The notes under the pieces are model-generated. The model was not told the origin of the DNA and searched no databases. It saw only the letters and a program-made list of their open reading frames with translations. From Ricinus communis (taxonomy: Eukaryota; Streptophyta; Magnoliopsida; Malpighiales; Euphorbiaceae): DNA of 64,000 bases. The stretch is taken from NCBI RefSeq assembly GCF_019578655.1, contig NC_063257.1, forward strand, positions 10,664,001 to 10,728,000, read 5' to 3'. Each line of letters starts with the position of its first letter. Position 1 is the stretch's first letter. A program made the translations under genes and the position numbers. Below, piece by piece: positions 23,194-34,693 of this stretch.

Positions 23194-25513
23194 TGTTACT
23201 CTTTCTTCCTTCTTGTTTGTTCTGCTCTTTTTTACTTCAGCTCCTGTCGTTAATCCACTATCAACCGTTGCAATTTCTGAAACTTCTAACCACACTTTAA
23301 TATGTGCATTGAGGCCGAATGGTGATAGAGAATCCTTTCTAAGCTGTTCAGGTTCTCCTGCTGGAATTCAGATTCCTGTTCCTGGGCTGAATTCTAACAT
23401 TTCATATTCTGGGGTTGTTGCTGGAGACGGGTTCGTCTGTGCTTTGAGTTCTTTCACTTCTTCCATTTCAGTAATGGTTTGCTGGAGATTCTCTGCTGAT
23501 GGTACTAGTGTGAACTTCAAAAGGATTTATGAAGGTCAAATTATTAGAGAGTTTGAAGCGGGTAATTCCCATTATTGTGGTCTTGTTAATGCCACCAATC
23601 GCCTCCTGTGCTGGCCGTGGCAGGAATTCAACAGCTCTACCTCTGCTGCTCAGAACTTGAGCTTTTCAAGTATTGCAGTTGGTGATGACTTCGTTTGTGG
23701 GCTATCAGGATTTGGGATGATTTCTTGCCTTGGAAATAATTCTAGGGTCAATAACGAAGCTCCTCAAGGGAACTATAGCATGATTGCTGCTGGGTCTAAG
23801 CATGCTTGTGCTCTAACTCTTGATAATGATTTGCGTTGTTGGGGAGATACTGTGGGCAACATACCCCAAGACAAGTTCAAATTGTTGGCATTAGGAGAGA
23901 ACCGTAGCTGTGGTTTGTTGATTAATGAAACAGTTGTTTGTTGGGGGAAAAACAATTTCAGATTGCAAGAAAGTTTGCAAGACACTTACTTTCTCCATAT
24001 CGAAGCCAAGAGGAATGTTTTCTGTGGAGTTATGAAAACTAATCTTTCTTTAATTTGTTGGGGTAATCAGAATTTGGATTCCAATTTGATGGTGTTTGAG
24101 GAAGTTCTGCCTGGACCATGTAGAAGTGTCTGTCCATGTGGTATATTAGTAGGATCTGTCAGATTTTGCTCCCAAGGTCATATCTGCGAGCATTGGTACA
24201 CCAACACTGTTAATCAACCTCCAGCTTCGTCTCCACCAACATTACGGCCTTTGCCTCAACCATCACCTTCAGGAGGAAGTAGTGGATGGAATGACAAGAC
24301 GATAGCTTCTTTAGTGGTGGGGTGTGTGGGATGCTGTTCTTTCTTGCTATCCATTGGTTTTTTTCTCTTCAAATACTGCAAATGCAGAGGATGTAGGGTC
24401 CATGATTCAGGGCGCTTAGATGAAACTGGGGCACCCCTCGGACAAGGTCTAAGAGAGCAGCAGCCACCGCAAACCGAGCAAGCACCAGCTATTCTAGAAA
24501 AGCGCCTTAGCCAGCTGGCCAGCATGGGAAATGCTGGTCAACTGGAGGAATTCTCTTTGCAGGTGCTACTTCTAGCCACTAACAATTTCTCTGAAGATCA
24601 CAAGGTTGGAACAGGCAGCTTCGGTTCGGTCTACCTCGGAAATTTAGAGGATGGCCGAGAAGTAGCCATTAAGAGAGCCGAAACATCAACCAGTAGTTCC
24701 TATGCTGTTGGAACCAAGCATCAGGAGGACAAGGACAATGCGTTCATTAACGAACTCGAATCCTTGTCCCGACTCCATCACAAGAACCTTGTACGATTAC
24801 TGGGCTTCTACGAAGACAGCAATGAGCGGGTATTAGTCTACGAGTTCATGAGCAACGGCACTCTCCACGACCATCTTCACAAGGTCCAAGACTCCCCATT
24901 AATGTCATGGGCAGCAAGAATCAAGGTAGCACTTGACGCAGCCAGGGGAGTTGAGTACCTCCACGAGTACGCAGTGCCACGGATCATCCACCGAGACATC
25001 AAGTCATCCAACATTTTGCTAGACTCCTCCTGCACAGCCAAGGTATCTGATTTTGGACTATCTCTAATGGGTCCTGACGATGAGGAGTCACACTTGTCGC
25101 TCCGGGCCGCTGGCACAGTGGGTTACATGGACCCAGAGTACTACAGGCTTCAACAGTTGACCACAAAGAGTGATGTATACAGCTTCGGAGTAGTGCTGCT
25201 AGAACTACTGTCAGGCTACAAGGCCATACACAAAAACGAGAACGGGGTTCCCAGGAATGTGGTTGATTTTGTAGTGCCATATATTGTCCAAGATGAAATC
25301 CACAGAGTACTGGATTCCAGGGTGCCCCCACCAACCCCATATGAAATAGAGGCAGTGGCGTACATAGGATACTTAGCAGCAGACTGCGTAATACTGGAAG
25401 GCCGAGATCGGCCATCCATGTCAGAAATTGTAAATAGCTTGGAAAGAGCACTGGCTGCATGTCTAATGCACCCCACTTCGCTTTCGCGGTCCACCACAGG
25501 ATCCTCCGCATGA
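23174..25513 (+). CDS. CCR4: CRINKLY4-related receptor kinase (CCR4-like)
   Basis: A single exon encodes 779 aa. A signal peptide (1-about 28) is followed by an RCC1-like propeller region (about 30-335) with recurring C-x-L and LxCWG motifs typical of the CRINKLY4 group, then a short Cys-rich segment (GPCRSVCPCG), a Pro/Ser-rich linker (about 345-365), a membrane span (377-400) with Cys-rich juxtamembrane, and a kinase domain (about 470-750). The kinase shows GTGSFGSV (479-486), Lys500 in VAIK, HRD 606-608, DFG 626-628 and MDPEYY in place of APE, so it should be active. ACR4 and its relatives act in epidermal and root cell-layer signalling; a specific role here is unknown. The lack of introns is normal for this family. 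CCR3 is the alternative name; I prefer CCR4 because an AMK2 homologue is the next gene, as in Arabidopsis. The chosen ATG directly precedes the hydrophobic signal peptide. Confidence 0.88.
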   Translation: MAFPFFNVTLSSFLFVLLFFTSAPVVNPLSTVAISETSNHTLICALRPNGDRESFLSCSGSPAGIQIPVPGLNSNISYSGVVAGDGFVCALSSFTSSISVMVCWRFSADGTSVNFKRIYEGQIIREFEAGNSHYCGLVNATNRLLCWPWQEFNSSTSAAQNLSFSSIAVGDDFVCGLSGFGMISCLGNNSRVNNEAPQGNYSMIAAGSKHACALTLDNDLRCWGDTVGNIPQDKFKLLALGENRSCGLLINETVVCWGKNNFRLQESLQDTYFLHIEAKRNVFCGVMKTNLSLICWGNQNLDSNLMVFEEVLPGPCRSVCPCGILVGSVRFCSQGHICEHWYTNTVNQPPASSPPTLRPLPQPSPSGGSSGWNDKTIASLVVGCVGCCSFLLSIGFFLFKYCKCRGCRVHDSGRLDETGAPLGQGLREQQPPQTEQAPAILEKRLSQLASMGNAGQLEEFSLQVLLLATNNFSEDHKVGTGSFGSVYLGNLEDGREVAIKRAETSTSSSYAVGTKHQEDKDNAFINELESLSRLHHKNLVRLLGFYEDSNERVLVYEFMSNGTLHDHLHKVQDSPLMSWAARIKVALDAARGVEYLHEYAVPRIIHRDIKSSNILLDSSCTAKVSDFGLSLMGPDDEESHLSLRAAGTVGYMDPEYYRLQQLTTKSDVYSFGVVLLELLSGYKAIHKNENGVPRNVVDFVVPYIVQDEIHRVLDSRVPPPTPYEIEAVAYIGYLAADCVILEGRDRPSMSEIVNSLERALAACLMHPTSLSRSTTGSSA

Positions 25514-25800
25514 GTAATTGTTTAGCAGATTCGGTTGCACCAAAGCATTCCCCACGACACGCCTAAGTGTAATGAGACAGACAGCCCGTAATTTGTAGAG
25601 TTAGTCTAGACCATTTTTGGGTTCTTTTTTCCTCCATACACACATACTTTTCTCTCCTTTTTTTTCTATTAGTTGATTGATTGGGTTGGCATTTGCCCAA
25701 AAAGTGTACGATGATGGTGTACCTACCGCAGAAAAGGTGTTGATTCTTGTTCATAATTGATAAAGTTGTACATTTACTTTTCTTGAATTATTTTATTTTA
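25514..25800 (+). other. Probable 3' UTR of the CCR4-like gene
   Basis: This is a moderately GC-rich, non-coding stretch that fades into AT-rich DNA near 25770. No polyadenylation signal is clear enough to fix the end. Confidence 0.4.
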
Positions 25801-28800
25801 TTAAATTTTGAAAGAAGCAGGTATATTAATCGAATTTGAATATTTGATTCTAATAGAACAGATTTAAAAAAAATATAACTAGATTTCGGTGACTTTATAT
25901 TTAGTTTTTAATAACGTAACTGAGTTCATAAAACTAATTTAAATTCTTATAAAATTTTCTCTATGTTTAATTAGTAATTTTATTTCATTATAATAGACTA
26001 TGTTACTAAATCAAATTTATTCATATAAATAGATTTTTAACCCGTAAAGTACTAATTATATTTAAAATAAATATAAATAATTAAATTTTTAAATAACTTT
26101 GGATTTGGGATAATATTTTGTAGCATCCACTCATTGGGATTCCTAAAAAGAAGCATTCAACAGAGAGGTCAAATGGGACAAATCTGTGGGAACTGAAGGA
26201 TGAATGGGAACCTAATAAGAAAGAAAGACGTAGTGTCATACTTTTCCCATAGCACCAGGGTGACTTTTTTGACGTGTTTCTCATGTTTGGCGAAATTATT
26301 TATAGTTTTATTTTATAGTATGAAACAGTAGACTCAACCCTGTCATCTTAAAAGTCATAACCCTTCTCATCATTTGGGTTGCAGGGACATTGGTGAATTT
26401 TTTATCTAGTGTCCATGTATATTTTTATATAATATATTGATAAATTTTTTGTCTAGCCTCAAATTTTTTTATATAATAATATTTTTATGTATATATCGAA
26501 CGGATAGATAATTAATATATATTTATTAGTTTTAAATAATTAAGGATGTATCGATTATTCAATATCAAAATGTAAAATACACATATAATCTATTATTGGT
26601 TGTGTTGTATACATCAAATTTTAAAATTCGAGGATGAATCCTTGCAACAAAGAGGAATAGTAATTCTATGAGGAAGAAAAGATTATGTTGAATAATAGCG
26701 TTTTGCAATATATATTTGTTAAGAATACATTTAGGACTGAACTGTAAATTTATATATATAAAAGTAATATTCTAAATATACTTTTTTTTTTACTTGATAA
26801 ATTTTATTTAATTTTAATATTTATTTCTCTCAATTGTTAGAGTTTTAGTTCTCTTATAGCATTTTATTTTATAAGAAAATTATTCTTACCTACTCGATGA
26901 TAGGTGTATAAAAGTGTCATTAAAGTAGTGAGGTGGTGTATTAACAAGATTCATTCATCTATTTATTTATTTATTTTTCAGTTTCTTGTGTCATTAACTA
27001 TTCCTCCCGCCACCAAATCAATCAAGAACAAGGCTTGTGACTTCATTATTAATTTGGCTCTTTCATCTCCTTTACAAATATAAGAAATGCATATGATTGA
27101 TAAGTTTCTCTTATTCTATTTGAATTATATTGTTGCTCTATTACTATAAGATTATTAGGTCATTTCCTATTTAAATTGCTTTATATGTCCATAGCAAGCA
27201 ATTTAAGAGATAAACAAGATTTGCCCTCCAATACCTCTACTCTTGTGCGGCAACTAACACTAGTTGCTAAGGTAGTATCCAAATTCATAAATATTCTTTT
27301 TTACATTTTATAGTTGTTAGTTTTAGTTAAATCATGTTCGTACATTGTGAAATTGATACCAATATTGCTTTTCCAATTCCTTAGAATATAAGTCATTTTC
27401 ATGTTTTTTTTTTATTCTCAGACTATTCTTTAAATATGGTAGCTCTTGCATATATATTTTTAGTAGGATTCTTGTAATTTAATAACCTATTAGTGCTTCC
27501 ATTTTAAATATATATTTATATCAAATTCAATTACAAGCATATTATCAGTTGTGGTATTAAGTAACGCGTATTCTTCAGATTTTCTATGGCTTTTTTTGTT
27601 ACATATTCTCTATGGCTTTATGTCCATCTCATTTCTTTCTTTGTACTTTCTCTTTCTCGGTCTTTTTTACTGCTTGGATGGAATGCGGCTTTACACCAGA
27701 TGTATGACATTACATATTAGAATAATTTAAAGGCATTGAAATAACTAGAAATTTTCCATTGTCACCATTCGTCTACTCAACCAACCATGGGGTATCGATC
27801 TCTTGACTTATACTCTTTTTTTCTTTTGTCTCTGTCTCTTTTATTCTTAAAAAATCAATTAACATGATTAGACTGAATACAGAGGAGTTCATTGCTGATG
27901 GAGAAAAAGACTATTGAATTGCTAGAAAAATATAAAAGAGAACTTGCATGAAGTGAAAGATTCAAACTCAACTTTGAGGGCATGTATTTGTTGCTACTTG
28001 GAAAACTTCCTTACATATTCATCTCTATAAACCCTTATCTTGTATTAGTATATTTTTATTGAAATTATTCAATTAAGGGAATCTTGAATTGAAAAAAAAA
28101 AATCATTAAGTTTTTAATCTAGCTTTTTTTCTTTTCGGTTTTATCAATATTTTGATAATTAATTTTATTTTCAATGCTAGAATATGAATGAGACTATATA
28201 TATGATATAGGAGTAAGTCTGGAAAGCCTGCAGTGTCCATTTCCTTATAGTTTTCTTAATATTTAATGGTAAAATACTTGATGGTAAAACTCAATGAATC
28301 AATGAAAACATTCGACATTTTAAACTCATACTATGACATTTAATGTATATAGTGATTTTTTTTTTCTATAATTCAGAATAAACCACATTTTAGGGTTAGG
28401 ATTGGAAATGTTTTAGATTAGCAATTTAAGGAATATTAAACTGTTAGTTTCATTTTAATATTGATAAAGCCTCTTATACCATCATGAGATCAACAAATAG
28501 AACAATTTGATTCTTAAATATTTCAGTAGTTTATTACCAATTACTTCTTGCATATAAAGTAGAATAGGAAAAGTTATATTGATTATAATATTATGCTATA
28601 AGATATCTTTGAGAACTATAATGGCAAGTGAGTTTTACTTATCAGTTAGTTTCTAATGTTTCATGAATGCATAGAATATATTTTATCTGGTTATTGTTTT
28701 GTAACAGTTGTAATGTGTCTATTGGTTTTCTTTTTTTTTCCATTTTTATTAGAACTACACTTAACTTATTACTTTCATGATTTGGTTAAATATCTATAGA

Positions 28801-28821
28801 TAAAAGTGAGAATATAAGAGT

Positions 28822-29414
28822 CTGTTTACTTGTAGAGAATTTTTTTCCATTTTCATTTTGTAGTTTTTAAGAAAAATAAAAACTTTTCATTTTCATAAAA
28901 AAATTATAAAAATTATAAAACATGTTTATTTTATAAAAGAAATTATTTTCTATTTATGTAACATTTTAAATATAAAGGATAGACTTGGAATAAATGAAGT
29001 GAAGACTTCTTATTTTCATTTGAAAACAAGAGACTTCTTATATAAAGAAAAACATAGAAATAAAAAAAAATTTAAATGAAAACAGAAAATAGAACTTTGT
29101 GGTATTTTTCTAAAATGAAAATAGAAAACAATTTTTTATGTTTGCAAAATTATAACTAAACTTTGAAAAACTTTTAGAAACAAATTAAATATGTTTTCTA
29201 TGTTTTTCTTTGTATAAGAAGTCACTTATTTTCAAATGAAAATAAGAAATTTTCATTTCATTTATTCCAAGTCTACCCTTATTTGAAAATAAAATATTTT
29301 CTATAAAGTAGACATGTTTTACAAATTTTATAAATTTTCTATAAAAATGGAAAAAATTTATTTTCCTTAAAAACTAGAAAATAAAAATGGAAAGAATTCT
29401 CTACAAGTAAACAG
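28822..29414. mobile_element. Fold-back transposable element with arms of about 280 bp
   Basis: Perfect 19-bp inverted termini, CTGTTTACTTGTAGAGAAT, lie at 28822-28840 and, in complement, at 29396-29414. The complementarity then continues inward with mismatches for most of each arm. GACTTGGAATAAATGAA, CTTCTTATTTTCATTTGAAA and AAAGAAAAACATAGAAA of the left arm all have partners in the right arm. Only a short centre (about 29110-29140) is unpaired. No coding capacity. Such long-armed palindromes fit fold-back or Mutator-like MITEs. Target duplication was not resolved, because the sequence just outside the 19-mers is also partly complementary. Confidence 0.75.
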
Positions 29415-31737
29415 GCCTTAAACTTGTTTTCAAGGTTTTTTAAAGTTTAGTTTTAATTTTGAAAATATAAAAAAAATACCATCTATTTTTATTTAAAAAA
29501 AAATAACACAAGTAAACACAAAATTATATTTTTATCTAAAAAATTCTTTAGAAAACTGAAATAATTTTCTGTAAATAAACATACCTTAGGCATTTCTTAT
29601 TTTCTATTCTATTACATATAAATTCTTTTTACTAGTTTTTTTATTATTTCGATTTAGACATGGGATTAATTCCAAAGAGATTGTATAAATGGAAAAGGTA
29701 GAGTTTAATATTGCATTTGCTTATTCCAAATTATGAATAATTACATAATCAATTCTTAATTGAAAACTCTCTAATTTTTTAAGCTATTAATTTTCTATCC
29801 TTCAGTTTGTTACTTCAAAAATGAATATAATGGATAATCACAACTACATATATCAAATGGAAATTTAATTATTGCATTCTCAACTAGCCTACATACAATT
29901 TGCCATAGGTAGAATTAATAAGGGATATGTTTTATGCTTTACTAGAAATTATAATGTCCATAGCAAGGTTAGACGCACAAGTCCTATTTTATTTTATTTT
30001 TAAATTGATGCTTAGATTTTTTATTTTCTAAATTTTAAATTTAAATTTTCAATAAAATTTTAATCATTCGATTTAAATTAAATATAGAAATTACAAACAT
30101 AATTAGCTTTTTATCACAAAAGACCCCTTAATTATGTTAGTACATGTATTTATCTATCAGTGTACTTTCTTTTTAGATATTTTTTAAAATTTTAAATTCA
30201 GGATTGACCATATTTACTATCATTAATTTTATACGGTGAGGATAGTTACTTTTTTATGATTAAAAAAATTGATAGTTTTATAATGTTAGTCTTAATGATA
30301 TGAAAAGTATCTCTAATTTTAAGCAGGATATATACACTTATATATCTTAGAGTAAAAAATGTTACAAAGAAAATCTTATAGTTCCACATCATTTTGTTTA
30401 TGTTGACGATCAATTTAATATAAAATCACTAAAGATTATCATAACATACCTCATTACTGAATAATCTTGGATATTGTTAATTATGATATTAATAAGACTT
30501 TTAAAATTTAGTTTTTGAAAACTTGTAGAATTATTAAATTAAACGTTCGACTATAGCAATGATAGGGTGGGAAATTAAGATAATAAGCACTAATCAGTTC
30601 AAATAAAATATATCACTCTACAAAAGAAGATATCATTATCACAAATAAAAGTACTCTTACAATTTTAAACAATTATAGGCGTCATTAGAAGCATTAGAAT
30701 GTGATAGAAAATGCATTTATTTTTTTATTTATATTTTAATCTAAGTTTATTTTTCAAGTAAATATTGTTGATCACTTTATCAAAGTATTGTTACAAGAGT
30801 GTATGTGGTGCAAAATTTTTTTAACAAATCATAAATGAGGATTAAATAAAAAATAAAATATGTTATAGTATCCTATAAAATAATAAATATTATTTACTTT
30901 AATTTTGATATTATCTAATTTCAAACTGAACGTCTAAAAAATGTAATGGAACTATAATTAAATTGTTATATACAATAATAATTTTTACTGTGTAAAATAT
31001 TTAAAATACAGTATCAGTTATTTTTTTGGTAAAACAACCAGACTGCATTTTTGAAAAATAGAAATTAAACAGTATTTTTAAAAACAAATTACACAAAGTA
31101 AGGAACATATATCCAATCTAGAATTGGAAAGAAAATGAAAATCTTAAAATATATTTATTATCATCGCATATAATTTATTTATAATTTTAAATAACTTGTT
31201 ATTTATTTTATTTCACCATCTTATAATTGGTGTGACCTAATTTCTATTTTTATTCCCCAATAAGAGGCAGGAAGAAATGTATAATAATTAGTTCTCAAAT
31301 TCTTTTTTACAATTCCAATTTTCTCCCTTTTTTTTTTTAACAACCAAATGGCTCTTAAGGTTAGTGACGAGAACAAAGGATTTTCTTTTTTTTACTTGTA
31401 TATATTTGTTATAAATTAGTTTAGAGATATTTATTAGAATAGCAAAAAATTTAGAAGTCGAATAATAATATTATTATTATTATTATTATTTTATCGGAAT
31501 TTCAGATTTGATTAAGACTTAAAAGGGTACAATTTCATTTAATTGCACAAACAATTCACGAATAGTAGATTACATTCCTCACAATTTCAAACTGAACACT
31601 TGCACACTAAGAACGTATGGCAATATGCCATTTAAATTACATCCCTCATTTCCCAAAATACAACTAAATATTTTATTAATTTATTAAATCCAATTATCTA
31701 AAAAAATAAAATTAATTTCTTCAAAAAATTTATTAAT

Positions 31738-31775
31738 TACTTCATCCATTCTATTATAATGGTCTCTTTTTCAAA

Positions 31776-31807
<32 letters not shown>

Positions 31808-32010
31808 TTATCTGTCATTTATATATCCAATGCATCATTAATTTTTTTTTCTATTTTATCCTCATATTGGAATATATATAATATATCTTAAAATATCCAT
31901 AAAAAGATAGATTAATCTAACTTAGCTAGTTTTTCTCTCTAATTAACCCCATTAAATATTTTCTTTGGTAGAGTGAATTACTTAAAAAAGCAACAGTGGG
32001 AGTAATAGAG
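31738..32010. mobile_element. Stowaway-like MITE
   Basis: The left end TACTTCATCCATTCTATTATA and the right end, read in complement, TACTCCCACTGTTGC recall the degenerate TACTCCCTCCGT termini of Stowaway-type (Tc1/mariner) MITEs. The interior matches the copy at about 17110-17345. A run of 25 A at 31778-31802 sits just inside the left end. TA target duplications are plausible but not distinguishable in this AT-rich context. Confidence 0.45.
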
Positions 32011-32495
32011 ATTATTAATTTATTAAATATTAAATTTAAGAAGGTAGACTGTATTTCAATTTTTAAAATTAAATAAACTTACATTTAGCATCGTTTTAAA
32101 CTCTTGGGCAGAAACCCAGACATAAGCCGCCTCTAAAAATGCAGTCCATAAGATTAAATTGCACAAGTCTTATGAGCATGTAGTTTGTTTTCAAGGTGTT
32201 CTAAGAGATTAAGAAAAGCCTCAGAATTGTGCATTTCTTTATTTGTATTTATTACAAACGTGATTAAATGCCCACAAGATACATTTCAAAGAATAATGAT
32301 GACAGTAATACCAAAATTTGTACAAGGACTGGTAATTTCTAAGAAACCTGATAATATAGCACAGCATTTAATATAAAAGATATCACATTAAGTCAAGGAA
32401 CACACCTCTGTGTAGTGAGAATTGACGACCCAGGCTATTTTTTCCTGTCTCTATGCAATCTTCCACCTAGTCTTCTTCTTCTTCTCCTTCCTCAA

Positions 32496-34648
32496 TTATG
32501 CAGCCAGAGGTTCTGATACTGCCTTCCTATCCTCATGTAATTTTGTGAGAGCGTTGTCAATTTGTGCAAACACTTGCTCCTTTGAAATGTTTCCATTGAC
32601 CTGAAATCAACAGAATGGCCCCTCAAGTTAGATTTCATCATAATATAAAGCAATTGCAAGATATTGCTTTTTCATTCATCAAGATATCAATACAGAAATT
32701 TTCCTCCTGATGAGGGCTTTGTGCTAAAATGCCTTGCACTAGCACTCATTTTAGCACAAAGCAGTTTTTGGCATTATTGTCCTACTTGTTATAAATTGAC
32801 CCGCCAAATATAGGGAATCTGCAGCATATTGTTTATGAAACATCAATTTTGATTGTCTATTTTGTAATTGACTTTAAGCAGATTCTTGACTTTCTGGATC
32901 ATGAGCGTACAAGCAATTAACTCTTAAGAGAGAAAGGATGCATTTCTGTTCTGGACTTCTTGTCTGAGATATGCTCTGATTTTGGATTAGAATTCAATGG
33001 AGTTTGTTACTATAAATAGAAAATTGTAACAAACTAGATAGAATGTATAATACCTATGGACTCGAGAAATGACACAGTCTGTGCAACAACACGAGCATAG
33101 ATACTAAAGAAACCTTCAGAGCCCATGAGCTGAATGTGAGCTCAACATATTTAAGAAAAAACAACAAAACTTGGTATTAGAAAAGACAAGAAATCAATTT
33201 TGATATGAATTTGTATTTATTGGGATGTTAGGGAGAAGCTCTATTCAATCAGTTAGAATTGTTGATTTTAGGTGACCAAATGTTAATTGGATATCTAAAA
33301 TTTCTTGAGGCTCTCTGAGGAATGAAATGTCTTGCATGATAAGGCTCCTCATTAGTGGTTCGGTTTATAAGCATAATAAATTAACACAATAACTTATGTT
33401 GTACAATCTCTTTGGCTTTTTCAGTAGCTGAAACATCATTGCTTCGTCTGTACTTTTTGTGCACTCTAATCATATATTTAAATAATTTTATTTTAATTGT
33501 AGATAACTGAAATGTACTACACTGGATATTGTCTACAGTAAGTAGTCAAATGATTTTGGCTCTTATTCTCTCACATGACTCTGCGATAGACACAATTGAT
33601 ACTTTTCACTAACATCCCAACATTCTGAAGTTTATATGCATTCATTAAAATCAGTATATTATGATAATTAAAACTCTAAAACCAAATTTTTAATGAATTA
33701 GTTATCATTCATTACATTCCCAAACTCAATGAAGTACTTCAATATATTGTTAGGTATTTAAATGTTAATAACTGTATGTAGGTCCAAAAAACCTATACTG
33801 ATTGTTTTTGAATGTGGAGGTGCGATGGGGTTTGAGCGTCCCTCGGGAAGAGTGCTTCCAATCATTTTGTTTCTTTCTTCTTGTTCTTCTCTTTATCAGT
33901 TTAATTTGGTCAAGCATATGTTAGAACATCACTCAGATCATATTATCAACAGGCAGGGATCTAAAGCAATTTAATTAAATCTAAATGTCACATCTTGCAC
34001 TAAAAGGAGACTAGGGCGGGATTTGTTACTATGTCAAGATCACATGCGGTGTAATTATGTGATTGATAACCTCAAATAATTGACGTTTAGGGTTGGAAAA
34101 ATCTCAAACCTAAACCCTTGGTCAACCACACACACTTGTGATGTGCAGTGCATGCTCATGCACATGTTAAAATGGCAGTCTAGTGCAAGTCACATATATG
34201 AAACACAGGAGCAGATTGTCATTCAACAATATAGGGTTCTTTCTTTTAGCTTTTTAATTGGCAGGATATAACTGGCTAACCTTCTATTTACTTTCCCCTC
34301 CCACACCCACACTCTCTCCTCCCCTTTTTTTCTTTTCTAGGCTCATGAACTCCTTCGAGCAGTCATTAGCAATATGCCATGAAATACTAATTTTATGTCC
34401 TCCAAATCAAGTGTCCAATGATTTGGTGGGTCTGGGCATATTCTCTCTCTCAAGTATGACTGATCATATAGTTGCTGTCTAAGTGTCACCTAGCCGCTTC
34501 AACAGCAATTGCTTCTTATATCACTCAGCAGCATTAGTACTTTTTTCATTATGAGCTGTGCCACATTCTGATTTTTCATAATGTAACAGAACAGCAAGGA
34601 CCCTATGGTAGAACACTAAACAGGCTGTGCAAGTTCATAAATCATCTA

Positions 34649-34693
<45 letters not shown>

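Larger units (their letters stand above)
25801..32400. other. AT-rich intergenic DNA between convergent genes
   Basis: No gene was recognised in 6.6 kb. The stretch includes a GC-richer patch at about 26100-26285 whose minus-strand open frame has no recognisable product, a long fold-back element (28822-29414), a Stowaway-like MITE (31738-32010) with a 25-A run inside, and an ATT microsatellite near 31462-31492. It lies between the 3' ends of the CCR4-like gene and the adenylate kinase gene. Confidence 0.65.

Noticed and set aside
24999..25511. 170-aa minus-strand open frame opposite the CCR4-like kinase
   Set aside because: It is a shadow of the GC-richer kinase-coding exon; its residues show no family motif.
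26081..26284. 67-aa minus-strand frame in a GC-richer patch
   Set aside because: No recognisable motif, no splice partners and no nearby promoter-like features. A decayed gene piece is possible but unsupported.
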